Shown here piece by piece: positions 52,215 through 62,538 of a DNA stretch of 64,000 nucleotides (position 1 is its first letter; each line of letters starts with the position of its first letter). The stretch comes from Chryseobacterium nepalense (GTDB taxonomy: Bacteria > Bacteroidota > Bacteroidia > Flavobacteriales > Weeksellaceae). The stretch spans positions 2,604,001 through 2,668,000 of the forward strand of contig NZ_CP096203.1 in NCBI RefSeq assembly GCF_023195755.1, given 5' to 3'. The notes below the pieces were generated by a model, which searched no databases, was not told where the DNA came from, and saw only the letters and a program-made list of their open reading frames with translations. A program made the position numbers and the translations under genes.

Positions 52215-54332
52215 TTAAAATTTATATTCGATGATGAATGTGCCCCTCATTCCCAATGCATTGGTAAAATCACTGTCCCGGGCCGCCCACCATGCAATTG
52301 CCGGCTGATACATTTTGTTAAAAAGATTTTCAATTCCTAATGACAGTTTCCAGTTTTTGTTGAGATCGTAGCTGGATTTAAAATTGAATACTGTATAAGC
52401 AGGAACTTTTCCTTCACCATATACAAAAAGTCCGGTTTTAACATTTGGCTGAAATCTGTCTTGCTCGAACGCGTGAAGCATATCCAGTCCTATAGATAAT
52501 TTATCAACGGGTCTTGCCTGAATATAGGCTAAAACTTTAGGCGCGGAAATTCTGCTGTTATTGATCCTGGTAGAGTAGTCGCCGTCATCTTTAGGTGAGG
52601 TAATACCTTCCATCCAGCTGTAGCTTCCCCCGAAACTGATCCATTGTGTGGGAGAAAAATGCAGAAATCCTTCCACTCCGTACACTACTTCAGGAGCTCT
52701 CTGAATTGTCAATGCACGATCCGGACTTTGTATGAAAGTCGCTCCCAATTTTGAAGTACTTACGTAAGACGTGAGTTCATAATTGAGCCATTTGGTGATT
52801 TGTCCTGTTGCCCCAAATTCATAATTGTTAACAATAATCGGTTTTGTTTCCAGATTATTGATCGTTTCTGAAGTTGAGGTCCTTAAAATTCTTCCCAATT
52901 CATTAATAGAATATGCCTGAGAAAAGCTCCCGAAAATATTGATTGCCTGATTGATATTATAACGAATTCCCACATTTCCTACTACCGCATTGTATTCAAG
53001 ATCTCCTCCTTTTACAAAGATGCTTTGGGTGAATGTTCCGTCATTTTTAATGGTTGACAAGGTATTGAAATCACCAACTTTTACTCTGATGTTTTCATAA
53101 CGGAGTCCTCCTTTAATGGTTAATTTTTTCATGAGATCAATTTTAACCAACATAAAAGGGGCAATATTTGTCATATTCATATCCGGCGTCCAGTAACGGC
53201 CGTCTTCCAGTTTCTGAACGGTCTGGTCATTCAGGATATCAACCCCGTAAATCATTTCAGCTTGTGAATTACGCGTATTCCAGAGTTGGGTGTCAAAATT
53301 GGCTCTGGCGCCGTATTTTTTTGAAATTACATTCGATTGTCCGCCATTGAAGAAGGTATCGCTGTATCCGTATACCGTTCTGAAATCCTGAAGATAAAGA
53401 TTTACATTTAATGAAGTTCCCTGCCAGATTCTTTTATTGTCGTAGCTTAATTTCAGATTGTGATTTCTGGGCGTTCCCTGCGGTGTGGTTTCCAATCCTT
53501 TTCCCTGGCCTTCTCCAATCGTCGGGATCAATCCGTATTTTCCGGTTTTAAGGCCTAAATTAAGATCAGATTTGGAGGCATATCCGATATAGGAGGCTTC
53601 AATTCTGTTATTTTCATTCAAATTGTATCCCAGCTTCAGCATTCCGTTGTAATTATCCATTTTTGCGGTGCTGTAGGTTGGGCTGAGGTTTATTCCATCT
53701 GCATCCTTCATGTATCCCGCTCTTTCATAAGCGAAAGATGCTACATAGTCGAAATTTTTGGTAATTTTTCCTGATAAAAGCTGGCTCGCTCTGAATCCTA
53801 ATGTTCCACCGTATGGCTGACCCGTAATACCTGCCTGGGAAATTCCTGAGATTTTCTTTTCTCCACTGCTTTTTCTCGTGATGTAATTAATGATACCGCC
53901 GTCTGCACCGTTCCCGTAAATGGATGAAGCACCTTTGATCACTTCTATTCTTTCAATAACGGAAGGATCAATCACTCTGAGGTCTCTTGCGCCGTTTCGA
54001 AGTGGGGTAGACTGCGGAATACCATCAATCAGCACCAAAACCTGGCGTCCTCTTAACGTTTGTCCGGTATTGGAGGTTTGCCCGGAACTCGTTGCCAGAC
54101 TCGGGACGGTATATTGTAAAATGCTTGTAACATCTGAATTTACCGTTAATTGTGACTGGATCTGCTTTTGATTGACAATCGTTACAGACCCCGGAATTTC
54201 CTTAATATTTTCCTTTTTCCTCGACGCAGTCATTACAACTTCATCCACATCTTTTACCCGTAATGTGTCGCTGTGCTGAGCAAAAATCGTTGCAGAGGCT
54301 AAACCAGCAGCTGCTAAAATGGTTTTTTTCAT
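52215..54332 (-). CDS. TonB-dependent siderophore receptor B
   Basis: 705 residues. Signal peptide (KKTILAAAGLASATIFAQ), TonB box region (VDEVVMTASRKKENIKEIP), plug domain (GQTLRGRQVLVLIDGIPQSTP, IERIEVIKGASSIYGNGADGGIINYITRK) and a beta-barrel ending GTFIIEYKF. The QxLRGR and GASSIYGxGAxGG segments are typical of siderophore and catecholate receptors. The start overlaps the stop of the PepSY gene A by 4 nt (ATGA), so receptor B is translated with it. Confidence 0.93.
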   Translation of the reverse strand: MKKTILAAAGLASATIFAQHSDTLRVKDVDEVVMTASRKKENIKEIPGSVTIVNQKQIQSQLTVNSDVTSILQYTVPSLATSSGQTSNTGQTLRGRQVLVLIDGIPQSTPLRNGARDLRVIDPSVIERIEVIKGASSIYGNGADGGIINYITRKSSGEKKISGISQAGITGQPYGGTLGFRASQLLSGKITKNFDYVASFAYERAGYMKDADGINLSPTYSTAKMDNYNGMLKLGYNLNENNRIEASYIGYASKSDLNLGLKTGKYGLIPTIGEGQGKGLETTPQGTPRNHNLKLSYDNKRIWQGTSLNVNLYLQDFRTVYGYSDTFFNGGQSNVISKKYGARANFDTQLWNTRNSQAEMIYGVDILNDQTVQKLEDGRYWTPDMNMTNIAPFMLVKIDLMKKLTIKGGLRYENIRVKVGDFNTLSTIKNDGTFTQSIFVKGGDLEYNAVVGNVGIRYNINQAINIFGSFSQAYSINELGRILRTSTSETINNLETKPIIVNNYEFGATGQITKWLNYELTSYVSTSKLGATFIQSPDRALTIQRAPEVVYGVEGFLHFSPTQWISFGGSYSWMEGITSPKDDGDYSTRINNSRISAPKVLAYIQARPVDKLSIGLDMLHAFEQDRFQPNVKTGLFVYGEGKVPAYTVFNFKSSYDLNKNWKLSLGIENLFNKMYQPAIAWWAARDSDFTNALGMRGTFIIEYKF

Positions 54333-55537
54333 GATAATTTTCTAATTCCTTTTTTCTTTCTTTTACCCCACCATATTAAAAAGCCTGTTACAGGCAATGA
54401 CGTGCATATAAGACCTGTAATAAACCAGATTATTTTTCCGAAAATCCCAAAATAAGATCCTGCATGGATGTCATAATTGGCATTGGCGTATTTTTCGGCG
54501 GTGGTTAATTGTTGGTGCGGTTTGTTCATCAATAATTTTCCAGAATATTTGTCAAAAACAAGCTGGCTCCGAATGGCAAATTTGCCGTCTTCACCATATA
54601 CGGTAACCGGAATATTTTTCAGATCTTTTCCTTTTTTATTTTTTCCGTTCAGCGGAATTCTAAAGCTTGATGAAGACACATATAATTCTTTTGTTTCCTT
54701 TGCGGTAAGGTCGAAAACAGATTTTTTAGCTGATAATAATGAGTCGGGAGATTTAATTTCTTTTTCTTTCGGCAGCTCTGCTGATCCTGATAGTGCAAAA
54801 TGGAAAGCATTTTTAACCCAGGGGAATGAAAAATAAATACCGGATAAACTTAATATCAAAGCAATGAATGAAGCGTAAAATCCTAAAATATTATGAAGAT
54901 CGTAGTTCTTCCTTTTCCATGTGGTAATGTTTTTCCAGCTAAACCGGAACCGGCCTTTTCTTGCAGTCTTATTTTTTGGCCACCAAAGAATGATTCCTGT
55001 AATGAGCATCATAATGAAGAGCACAACAGGAATTCCTACAACATATTTTCCCAAGTCTGTTTTTAATAATAAACTCCAGTGAATGGATTTCAAAATTGGA
55101 AATATGTCATATTTTTCATCATATACACCAAGAATTTCTCCATTATAAGGATTAACATATACCACTGTATTAATTTTCACCTCATCGAAATAATTCCAGG
55201 CTTTTTTATCTTTTTCGTAGTATAAAAATTCGTAAGATTTGTTTTTGTCTAAAGGAATTTCAACAGAACTGATCGGAAGCTTTTCATTAATTTCCAAAGA
55301 AACTTTTTCCTTCAGAGTTTCAATTGAAAGGGGTTGATGCGTAATCGTTTTAGCTTCCACATAAATAACATCTTTTCTAAGTACGCCCTGAATTTCGTCC
55401 TTGAAAACATACAGAGACCCTGACAGTGAAACAATAAAAACAATAATCCCAACGGCCAAGCCGAACCACAAGTGCAGTTTGGCAGACCATTTTTTTATAA
55501 ATGAAGGTTTCTTTTTATGGTGATGTCGCTTCCTCAT
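54329..55537 (-). CDS. PepSY-associated transmembrane protein A (iron-uptake accessory)
   Basis: 402 residues, paralogous to the protein at 50850-52061. Same plan: RKRHHHKKKPS, first helix LWFGLAVGIIVFIVSLSG, PepSY-like periplasmic parts, LWWPKNKTARKGRF, NYDLHNILGFYAS, YDIHAGSYFGIFGK and a C-terminal helix with LPVTGFLIWWGKRKKK. Lies 40 nt downstream of receptor A and overlaps receptor B by 4 nt; the three are one operon. Likely processes or reduces ferric siderophore, which is inference. Confidence 0.88.
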   Translation of the reverse strand: MRKRHHHKKKPSFIKKWSAKLHLWFGLAVGIIVFIVSLSGSLYVFKDEIQGVLRKDVIYVEAKTITHQPLSIETLKEKVSLEINEKLPISSVEIPLDKNKSYEFLYYEKDKKAWNYFDEVKINTVVYVNPYNGEILGVYDEKYDIFPILKSIHWSLLLKTDLGKYVVGIPVVLFIMMLITGIILWWPKNKTARKGRFRFSWKNITTWKRKNYDLHNILGFYASFIALILSLSGIYFSFPWVKNAFHFALSGSAELPKEKEIKSPDSLLSAKKSVFDLTAKETKELYVSSSSFRIPLNGKNKKGKDLKNIPVTVYGEDGKFAIRSQLVFDKYSGKLLMNKPHQQLTTAEKYANANYDIHAGSYFGIFGKIIWFITGLICTSLPVTGFLIWWGKRKKKGIRKLS

Positions 55538-55577
55538 AGTAAAAAGTTAACCTTTTGAGGGGTTAACTTTTAATTAT

Positions 55578-57713
55578 TTAAAATTTGTATCCTACTGAAA
55601 GTCTGAAGTTTCTCGGAGCTTCTGCCTGATAATAGTAATATGCTCCGTAAGGTGATCCTGAATAAAGGAACCTGTTAAATACATTGAATACATTCAGTCC
55701 CACTCTGAATTTGGTATTTTCCCAAGATAAGCCGGCATCGAACTTCAGATAATCATCCATATCTTTCTGATCTCCGGAGCTTGCCCAGTTCCAGCTGCTT
55801 CTGTCGGCAAGGTATGTTCCTCCGAATGAAAGTCCGAATCCTTCCAATGCACCTGTTGTAAATGTATAATTCAGCCATCCGTTTGCCGTATGTTTAGCAT
55901 AACCAGGCACTCTCATTCCTACAGGGTTATTTACCGGATCGTTTGATTCGGTCACTTTGTTTTCTGTGAATGCATAATTGATAATAGCATTAAATCCTCT
56001 TGTAATTTCTCCTTTCAGATCAAATTCGATTCCCTGTACACGTGTTTTACCAAGGTCGATCACAAAGTTTTCCAGGGCGCTGTTAGCAGGATCATTTACA
56101 GTAGCATTTCTTTTGATGATGTTATATAACGATAAAGTTGTATTCCATTTTCCGTTAAACCAGTCTCTTTTTACACCTACTTCCATATTGTTTCCGGTAA
56201 TAGGTTTGGGTATACCTCCTGTTCTGAAGAATCCGGCCTGTGGTACGAATGACTGATCGTACAAACCGTATACAGAGGTATTTTCGTTAATAGAATAGCT
56301 TATTCCCACACGCGGTGTTATTTTATCTGCTTCTGCGTTGGTTCCGTATGAGTTTTCCTTAACATTTGTATATCTCGCTGCAAGGGTCAGTCTTAGAGCA
56401 TCATTGAAAAAGCCTAATTCATCCTGAACATATAATCCGGTATAGTTTTGTTCGATAGTGCCGTAAGGAGTAGCTCTGCTTTGCAATGAGGTACTGGTGT
56501 CAAATTGAGCATATCCGTTTGCCGGAGGAGTATATGTTGTTGAATTTACATTGAAAGGATTGGCATCTGTATCCAGATTATGAGATTGATTCCAGTCTGC
56601 CATATATTTTTTTGAGCCTAAATCCAGTCCTGTTAATATTTTATGAGAAACCGCCCCTGTTTTTACATAACCGTTTAAGAAAACCTGTCCGAATTTCATT
56701 ACATTGCTTGCTTCCCAGAAATAAAGAGTTCTGATCATATCACCATTTGGTAAAAATTTGGATGGCCAGATATCGCTTCCTAAGGTATATTCGTTAACGT
56801 AGGTAAGCTGGGAGGTCAGTTTCCAGTTTTCATTGAATTTATGCTGAAGATTAACATTTACGGTATTATTATCTACATTAGTAGGATCAATTCCGGGATC
56901 TGTCATTGTATATTCTACAGGTTTGGTAGCATACCCTTCGTAGCTGAAAACATATGCAGAACCTACTTCAGACATTTTTGCCTTCTGATAAATATATTCT
57001 GCCGTTAAGGTTGTTTTATCTGTTAGATTTACTTTTAAAGACGGATTGATAATGTATCTGTCGTTGAATTCATAATCTCTGAAGCTTTTTTTATTCTGAG
57101 CCATGAGATTCAGTCTGAAGGCAACTTTATCTGTAATTTTTGTGTCAATATCCGTTTCACCTCTGTACATATTGAAGCTTCCTAAAGTTACTCTTGCGGA
57201 ACCATTCAAAGATTGTCCTGTCGGCTTTTTGGTTACAATATTGTAAATACCGCTTGGTTCACCGTTTGACATTAGGAAACCGGATGGACCTTTTATAAAT
57301 TCGATATGATCTACATAACTCATATCTTCACTTAGCGGCCCCCAGTTTGAAGTAACGTTTACTCCGTTCATAAAAGCTGCAGCTCTGGAACCCCTCATGT
57401 TTACTCTGGTATACATGTCTCCCCAGTGTTCTAATCTCTGTGCCCCTGCAACGTTTCTTAAAACACCGTCGCTTAATGTTGTCACCTGCTGATCTTCTAA
57501 TGCTCTGTTGGTAATGATAGATACATTCTGAGGAATTTTAATCAACTCTTCGTCCAAACGCATAGAAGAAGATCCTTCTTTTTCTACATATTTTTTGTAA
57601 TATTTTCCATTTACAACAACTTCCTCAATATCATTCGACTTAATCGTATCGTTCTCCTGAGCAAAAGTTAGCATAGAACCTAACATCGACGCACAGATCA
57701 GCATATTTTTCAT
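55578..57713 (-). CDS. TonB-dependent siderophore receptor A
   Basis: 711 residues from the ATG at 57713 (MKNMLICASMLGS); an ATG at 57722 would lie almost on the predicted transcription start. Signal peptide, TonB box (IEEVVVNGKYYKKYV), plug (VSIITNRALEDQQVTTLSDGVL, NMRGSRAAAFMNGV, HIEFIKGPSGFLMSNGEPSGIYNIVTKKP) and barrel ending FRLSVGYKF. The MSNGEPSGIYNIVTKKP form is characteristic of ferrichrome and hydroxamate-type siderophore receptors (FhuA/FoxA group). First gene of the iron operon. Confidence 0.93.
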   Translation of the reverse strand: MKNMLICASMLGSMLTFAQENDTIKSNDIEEVVVNGKYYKKYVEKEGSSSMRLDEELIKIPQNVSIITNRALEDQQVTTLSDGVLRNVAGAQRLEHWGDMYTRVNMRGSRAAAFMNGVNVTSNWGPLSEDMSYVDHIEFIKGPSGFLMSNGEPSGIYNIVTKKPTGQSLNGSARVTLGSFNMYRGETDIDTKITDKVAFRLNLMAQNKKSFRDYEFNDRYIINPSLKVNLTDKTTLTAEYIYQKAKMSEVGSAYVFSYEGYATKPVEYTMTDPGIDPTNVDNNTVNVNLQHKFNENWKLTSQLTYVNEYTLGSDIWPSKFLPNGDMIRTLYFWEASNVMKFGQVFLNGYVKTGAVSHKILTGLDLGSKKYMADWNQSHNLDTDANPFNVNSTTYTPPANGYAQFDTSTSLQSRATPYGTIEQNYTGLYVQDELGFFNDALRLTLAARYTNVKENSYGTNAEADKITPRVGISYSINENTSVYGLYDQSFVPQAGFFRTGGIPKPITGNNMEVGVKRDWFNGKWNTTLSLYNIIKRNATVNDPANSALENFVIDLGKTRVQGIEFDLKGEITRGFNAIINYAFTENKVTESNDPVNNPVGMRVPGYAKHTANGWLNYTFTTGALEGFGLSFGGTYLADRSSWNWASSGDQKDMDDYLKFDAGLSWENTKFRVGLNVFNVFNRFLYSGSPYGAYYYYQAEAPRNFRLSVGYKF

Positions 57714-57730
57714 GAAATTCAAATTTCCTG

Positions 57731-57738
57731 CAAATATA
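57731..57738 (-). promoter_or_regulatory. -7 box of the iron-uptake operon
   Basis: TATATTTG on the minus strand (57738-57731) matches TAnnTTTG; predicted start near 57724. I see no clear Fur box in the AT-rich upstream sequence. Confidence 0.5.
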
Positions 57739-57808
57739 TTGTTTTTAATTATTCTAAATAAATAATTGACTTGATATTTGTCATAAAATTAATATACGGT
57801 AATAATGC

Positions 57809-57845
57809 AAAGCCGCTCCAGAACTATCTGGAGCGGCTTTGTATT
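57809..57845. terminator. strong hairpin, secA terminator
   Basis: AAAGCCGCTCCAG (57809-57821) pairs perfectly with CTGGAGCGGCTTT (57828-57840). Confidence 0.85.
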
Positions 57846-57863
57846 ATTTCGAAACTACTATTC

Positions 57864-60800
57864 TTATGCCGGAATTTCTCCTTTATACAAGAATGAAATA
57901 ATTTCTTTATTCAATTTGTCGATCATTTCACTGAATAAGTGGAAAGATTCCTGTTTGTAGATTACCAGTGGATCTTTCTGCTCATAAACAGCACCCTGCG
58001 AAGATCTTCTTAAATCGTCCATTTCACGAAGGTGAAGTTTCCAGTTTTCATCAATGATAGATAAAGTGATGTTCTTTTCAAAATCGTTGATTAAGCTGTC
58101 GCATTGCGTTTCAAAAGCTTCTTTCAGATCGGTAACAATAGTCATTGTTTTGTGACCATCTGTGAATGGAACCTGGATCATTTTAAACATTGACCCCTGG
58201 TTTTGATACACATTTTCAATAATCGGGAAAGATTTTTCTTTCAGTAAATTCAGCTTCATCTGATAATCTTCCTGAGCAGCCTTGAACAGAATATTCGTAA
58301 GATCCTGAATGGTTTTGCTCTTGAAATCATTTTCAGAAACCGGAGATTCCATCGTAAATGTTTTGATGATCTCGTATTCAAAATCTTTATAATTTCCTGA
58401 TGCTTTTCCTTTAGCAACAATTGAATTGGAAACATCGAAAATCATATTCGTAATATCATACTTCAAATGGTCTCCGAACAAAGCGTTCTTTCTTCTCTTG
58501 TAGATAACGTCACGCTGTTTGTTCATTACATCATCATATTCAAGAAGTCTTTTTCTTGTTCCGAAGTTGTTTTCCTCTACTTTTTTCTGAGCTCTTTCGA
58601 TAGATTTAGAGATCATGGAATGCTGAATCACTTCACCTTCTTTATGACCCATTCTGTCCATCATTTTAGCAATTCTTTCAGAACCGAAAAGACGCATTAA
58701 GTTATCTTCAAGAGATACATAGAACTGAGAACTTCCCGGGTCTCCCTGACGTCCTGCTCTACCTCTCAGCTGTCTGTCAACACGTCTTGAATCGTGTCTT
58801 TCTGTACCAATAATGGCCAAACCACCGGCTTCTTTTACTTCTTTACTCAGCTTAATATCCGTACCACGACCGGCCATGTTGGTAGCGATAGTTACCACAC
58901 CCGGCTGTCCTGCTCCTGCAACAATTTCCGCTTCTTTTTTGTGAAGTTTCGCGTTAAGAACCTGGTGATTAATTTTTCTTAATTGAAGTGCTTTTGAAAG
59001 CAACTGAGAAATTTCAACTGAAGTTGTACCTACTAGAACAGGTCTTCCTGCAGCTGTTAGTTTTTCAACTTCTTCAATTACAGCATTATATTTTTCACGG
59101 TTGGTCTTGTAAACCAAATCCTGTTTGTCATTTCTTAAAATAGGACGGTTGGTAGGAATTACCACAACGTCTAATTTGTAAATTTCCCAAAGCTCACCGG
59201 CTTCCGTTTCAGCAGTACCTGTCATTCCCGCAAGTTTGTTGTACATACGGAAATAATTCTGAAGGGTAATGGTCGCAAAAGTTTGGGTAGCTGCTTCGAT
59301 TTTTACACTTTCTTTCGCTTCAATTGCCTGGTGAAGACCGTCTGAATAACGTCTTCCTTCCATAATACGGCCTGTCTGCTCATCAACGATTTTTACTTCA
59401 CCGTCAATCACCACATACTCATCATCTTTTTCAAATAAAGTATAGGCTTTAAGCAACTGGCTCATGGTATGAACTCTTTCAGACTTTTCGGCAAATTCGG
59501 AGAAAAGTTTTTCTTTAGCCTCAAATTCTTCTTCTTTCGAAAGATTTTTAGCTTCCAGTTCTGCAATTTCAGTTCCGATGTCAGGAAGAACGAAGAAGTT
59601 CGGATCAGAATTCCCTTGGGACATATACTCAACACCTTTGTCAGTAAGGTCTACCTGATTGTTCTTTTCTTCAATTACAAAGTAAAGATCTTTATCTACA
59701 ATCGGCATATCGCGGTTGTTGTCCTGCATATATTGTGCTTCCACTTTCTGAAGCAATGCACGGTTTCCGCTTTCCGATAAGAATTTAATTAATTGTCTGT
59801 TTTTAGGAAGTCCTCTGTAAGCCTGAAGCAATTTGAAACCTCCTTCTTTGGTATTTCCTGCTGCGATTAATTTTTTTGCTTCATTAAAAATGGCAGAAAC
59901 AGTTTTTTTCTGAACTTCAACAATTCTGTCGATAGACGGTTTCAGAACATCAAATTCCTGTCTGTCTCCCTGCGGAACCGGACCGGAAATAATTAACGGT
60001 GTTCTTGCATCATCTACCAATACGGAGTCAACCTCATCTACGATCGCAAAGTTTAGTTCTCTTTGTACCAGTTCTGAAGGTGAAGTTACCATGTTGTCTC
60101 TCAGGTAATCAAACCCGAATTCGTTATTGGTTCCGTAAGTAATGTCTGAATTGTATGCTTTTCTTCTTCCGTCTGAGTTCGGCTGGTGATTGTCGATACA
60201 GTCGATTGACATTCCGTGGAATTGGTACAATGGTCCCATCCACGCCGAGTCTCTTTTGGCAAGGTAATCGTTTACTGTTACTACGTGAACGCCTCTTCCC
60301 GGAAGTGCATTTAAGAAAATAGGAAGCGTACCCACTAAGGTTTTACCTTCCCCGGTTGCCATTTCGGCAATTTTACCGCTGTGAAGAATTACCCCTCCAA
60401 TGAACTGTACATCATAATGTACCATATCCCAATTTACCGGTGTTCCTGCAGCATTCCATGAGTTTTTCCAAACGGCTTGATCTCCCTGGATTTCAAGGAA
60501 GTCCTTACCTGCTGCAGCCAGCTGTCTGTCCCAGTCGGTTGCTGTTACACGGATTTCTCCGTTTTGTGCCCATCTTCTTGCTGTTTCCTTTACCAAGGCA
60601 AAAGCTTCAGGAAGAATCTGGCCGAGGACTTTTTCCTCAATTTCGTATGATTCCTTTTTAAGAGCTTCAATTTTTGAAAAAAGCGCTTCTTTTTCATCAA
60701 CGTTTTTCGAATTTTTTATCTGCTCTTGTATCTGTTCTATCTGAGCTGTGATTTTGCCGGTTGCAGACTTAATATTTTCTTTAAACTCAGCAGTTTTTTC

Positions 60801-60938
60801 TCTCAGTCCATCGTCAGACAACTGTTGAATATTGGGCTCAACAGCTTTGATTTTTGTTACAACTTTTTTTACTTCTTTTAGGTCCTGCGCTTTCTTGTCT
60901 CCCAAAAACCCTTTAAGAACTTTATTTAAAAAACTCAT
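57864..60938 (-). CDS. secA: preprotein translocase ATPase SecA
   Basis: 1024 residues. Motor of Sec export. Motifs: Walker A in [27 protein letters not shown], the DEAD-type box [27 protein letters not shown]-like [81 protein letters not shown]. Longer than the E. coli protein because of Bacteroidetes-type insertions (about 340-430). It lacks the C-terminal zinc-binding CxC tail that binds SecB, ending in FLYKGEIPA. The start is 128 nt from the DUF2795 gene. Confidence 0.97.
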   Translation of the reverse strand: MSFLNKVLKGFLGDKKAQDLKEVKKVVTKIKAVEPNIQQLSDDGLREKTAEFKENIKSATGKITAQIEQIQEQIKNSKNVDEKEALFSKIEALKKESYEIEEKVLGQILPEAFALVKETARRWAQNGEIRVTATDWDRQLAAAGKDFLEIQGDQAVWKNSWNAAGTPVNWDMVHYDVQFIGGVILHSGKIAEMATGEGKTLVGTLPIFLNALPGRGVHVVTVNDYLAKRDSAWMGPLYQFHGMSIDCIDNHQPNSDGRRKAYNSDITYGTNNEFGFDYLRDNMVTSPSELVQRELNFAIVDEVDSVLVDDARTPLIISGPVPQGDRQEFDVLKPSIDRIVEVQKKTVSAIFNEAKKLIAAGNTKEGGFKLLQAYRGLPKNRQLIKFLSESGNRALLQKVEAQYMQDNNRDMPIVDKDLYFVIEEKNNQVDLTDKGVEYMSQGNSDPNFFVLPDIGTEIAELEAKNLSKEEEFEAKEKLFSEFAEKSERVHTMSQLLKAYTLFEKDDEYVVIDGEVKIVDEQTGRIMEGRRYSDGLHQAIEAKESVKIEAATQTFATITLQNYFRMYNKLAGMTGTAETEAGELWEIYKLDVVVIPTNRPILRNDKQDLVYKTNREKYNAVIEEVEKLTAAGRPVLVGTTSVEISQLLSKALQLRKINHQVLNAKLHKKEAEIVAGAGQPGVVTIATNMAGRGTDIKLSKEVKEAGGLAIIGTERHDSRRVDRQLRGRAGRQGDPGSSQFYVSLEDNLMRLFGSERIAKMMDRMGHKEGEVIQHSMISKSIERAQKKVEENNFGTRKRLLEYDDVMNKQRDVIYKRRKNALFGDHLKYDITNMIFDVSNSIVAKGKASGNYKDFEYEIIKTFTMESPVSENDFKSKTIQDLTNILFKAAQEDYQMKLNLLKEKSFPIIENVYQNQGSMFKMIQVPFTDGHKTMTIVTDLKEAFETQCDSLINDFEKNITLSIIDENWKLHLREMDDLRRSSQGAVYEQKDPLVIYKQESFHLFSEMIDKLNKEIISFLYKGEIPA

Positions 60939-61066
60939 AAATTTTTTGCTTTATGCCTAAAGCGTATGCTTTAAGCGTTTTTAATAACACGCTTTTCGTG
61001 TAAAATTGATATATAAAAAAGGGCAAAAAAGCTCTAAGCGACGCCTAAAGCCTGATTGCTTTTAAT

Positions 61067-61288
61067 TTAATATTCGTCTTCGTTCCAAAGGAAGTCTTCA
61101 TCGGTAGGATAATCACTCCAAACTTCTTCAATTGATTCGTAAATCTCTCCTTCATCTTCAATCGCCTGAAGGTTTTCCACTACTTCCATTGGTGCACCAG
61201 TTCTGATTGCATAATCAATAAGTTCTGCTTTTGTCATTGGCCAAGGTGCGTCACTTAAATATGAAGCTAATTCTAATGTCCAGTACAT
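61067..61288 (-). CDS. DUF2795 domain protein
   Basis: 73 residues, small and acidic. LASYLSDAPWPMTKAELIDYAIRTGAP and VVENLQAIEDEGEIYESIEEVW fit DUF2795, a helical fold of unknown function often found as a small orphan protein. The C-terminus is acidic (DEDFLWNEDEY). Located between secA and an epimerase gene, with its own -7 box. Confidence 0.85.
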   Translation of the reverse strand: MYWTLELASYLSDAPWPMTKAELIDYAIRTGAPMEVVENLQAIEDEGEIYESIEEVWSDYPTDEDFLWNEDEY

Positions 61289-61306
61289 AATTTTCTAATT
61301 TTTTTG

Positions 61307-61314
61307 CAAAAGTA
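61307..61314 (-). promoter_or_regulatory. -7 box of the DUF2795 gene
   Basis: TACTTTTG on the minus strand (61314-61307) matches TAnnTTTG; predicted start near 61300, 12 nt before the ATG at 61288. Confidence 0.5.
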
Positions 61315-61429
61315 TAAAAATAGCTTATATTATATGCTTTTTTACACCTGATTTTCAATTCTTTTTATTAATTTTTGTTCATTCTGCATCATACACCTTT
61401 GTTCAGGTGTGATGCCAGCATGTTTGCTG

Positions 61430-62452
61430 TCATTTTCTCAAAAACCATTCCACAAAAATTTTTATGCCATTTTGGAAGTTTGTGTCAGGTTTATAGCCAA
61501 TTAATGTCATAGCTTTTGTAATATCTGCATTGGTTTTCAGGACATCTCCGGGCTGCATTGGCAGATTTTTCCGGATGGCAGATTTTCCTAAAGCAGCTTC
61601 TATAGTTGACAGCATTTCATTAAGTGTTATCACTTCACTCTCTCCAAGATTAAGAATCTCATAAATGCCGGAATGTGTTTCCAGATAATCAATTGATTTT
61701 AATATTCCATAGATGATATCATCAATAAAAGTATAATCTCTTGCGGTGGTACCGTCGCCGTAGAAAGGAATTTCCTGATCTTCTAAAATTAGTTTTGTGA
61801 ATTTATGAATGGCAAGATCGGGTCTTTGTCTGGGGCCATACACCGTAAAAAATCGCAGCTGTATCATATCGATTTTATAGAGATCATGATATACATGGCC
61901 TAAAATTTCACCACATTTTTTAGTTGCTGCGTAAGGTGAAATAGGATTATCTACATTGTCGCTTTCGGAAAAAGGAATTTTTTCATTGTTCCCATAAACG
62001 CTTGATGAAGAGGCTGCAATAACTTTCTTAATGTTAAATTCTTTACACAGTTCCCAAAGGTTCATGGTTCCGCGGATATTTACTTCTTCATACTCTAAAG
62101 GCCTTTCGATGGAAGGCCTTACTCCTGCCAAAGCTGCCAGATGGATCACCATATCAATAGTATGCTCGCGGAAGATTTTTTCAAGTCCTTCTTTATCACG
62201 GATGTCCTGATAATATAAAGTATAGCAGTCTGATTTGGTAATGGAAATCAGTTTGGTAATATCTTCCTGCTTTTCCACAAATTCAAAATCCGAAAAATTC
62301 TGTATTGAATCTAAAGTATTCTTAATTTTTATCTGATAATTGTAGAAATCATCAAAATTGTCAATGTTTATGACAGAATGTCCCTTTTTTAATAATTGTT
62401 CTACAAGGTGAGAACCAATGAATCCGCTTCCGCCCGTTATAAGATAGACCAT
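61430..62452 (-). CDS. NAD-dependent nucleotide-sugar epimerase (UDP-glucuronate 4-epimerase-like)
   Basis: 340 residues, extended short-chain dehydrogenase. NAD site ITGGSGFIGSHLVEQLLKKGH, NIDNFDDFYN, HLAALAGVRPSIERPLEYEEVN, active-site ASSSSVYG and Tyr-x3-Lys in PYAATKKCGE, RFFTVYGPRQRPDLAI. The RPDLAIHKFTKLI and DNFDDFYN features favour the UDP-glucuronate/UDP-GalA 4-epimerase branch, giving precursors for polysaccharide or LPS. A small hairpin (ACACCT/AGGTGT, 61393-61410) follows the gene. Confidence 0.9.
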   Translation of the reverse strand: MVYLITGGSGFIGSHLVEQLLKKGHSVINIDNFDDFYNYQIKIKNTLDSIQNFSDFEFVEKQEDITKLISITKSDCYTLYYQDIRDKEGLEKIFREHTIDMVIHLAALAGVRPSIERPLEYEEVNIRGTMNLWELCKEFNIKKVIAASSSSVYGNNEKIPFSESDNVDNPISPYAATKKCGEILGHVYHDLYKIDMIQLRFFTVYGPRQRPDLAIHKFTKLILEDQEIPFYGDGTTARDYTFIDDIIYGILKSIDYLETHSGIYEILNLGESEVITLNEMLSTIEAALGKSAIRKNLPMQPGDVLKTNADITKAMTLIGYKPDTNFQNGIKIFVEWFLRK

Positions 62453-62471
62453 TTGTGACTTTTTATTGAAG

Positions 62472-62528
62472 CAAAAATATAAATTTATTTTTTGAAAATA
62501 TAATCATTACTTTTACTTTATAAAGTAA
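62472..62528. promoter_or_regulatory. divergent promoter region with a perfect 16-bp palindrome
   Basis: On the minus strand TATTTTTG (62479-62472) is a -7 box for the epimerase gene. On the plus strand TTTG (62491-62494) is followed at 19 nt by TACTTTAT, inside the palindrome TTACTTTATAAAGTAA (62513-62528), just before the DUF2797 start at 62539. The palindrome is a plausible regulator site. Confidence 0.5.
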
Positions 62529-62538
62529 TATATACAAT

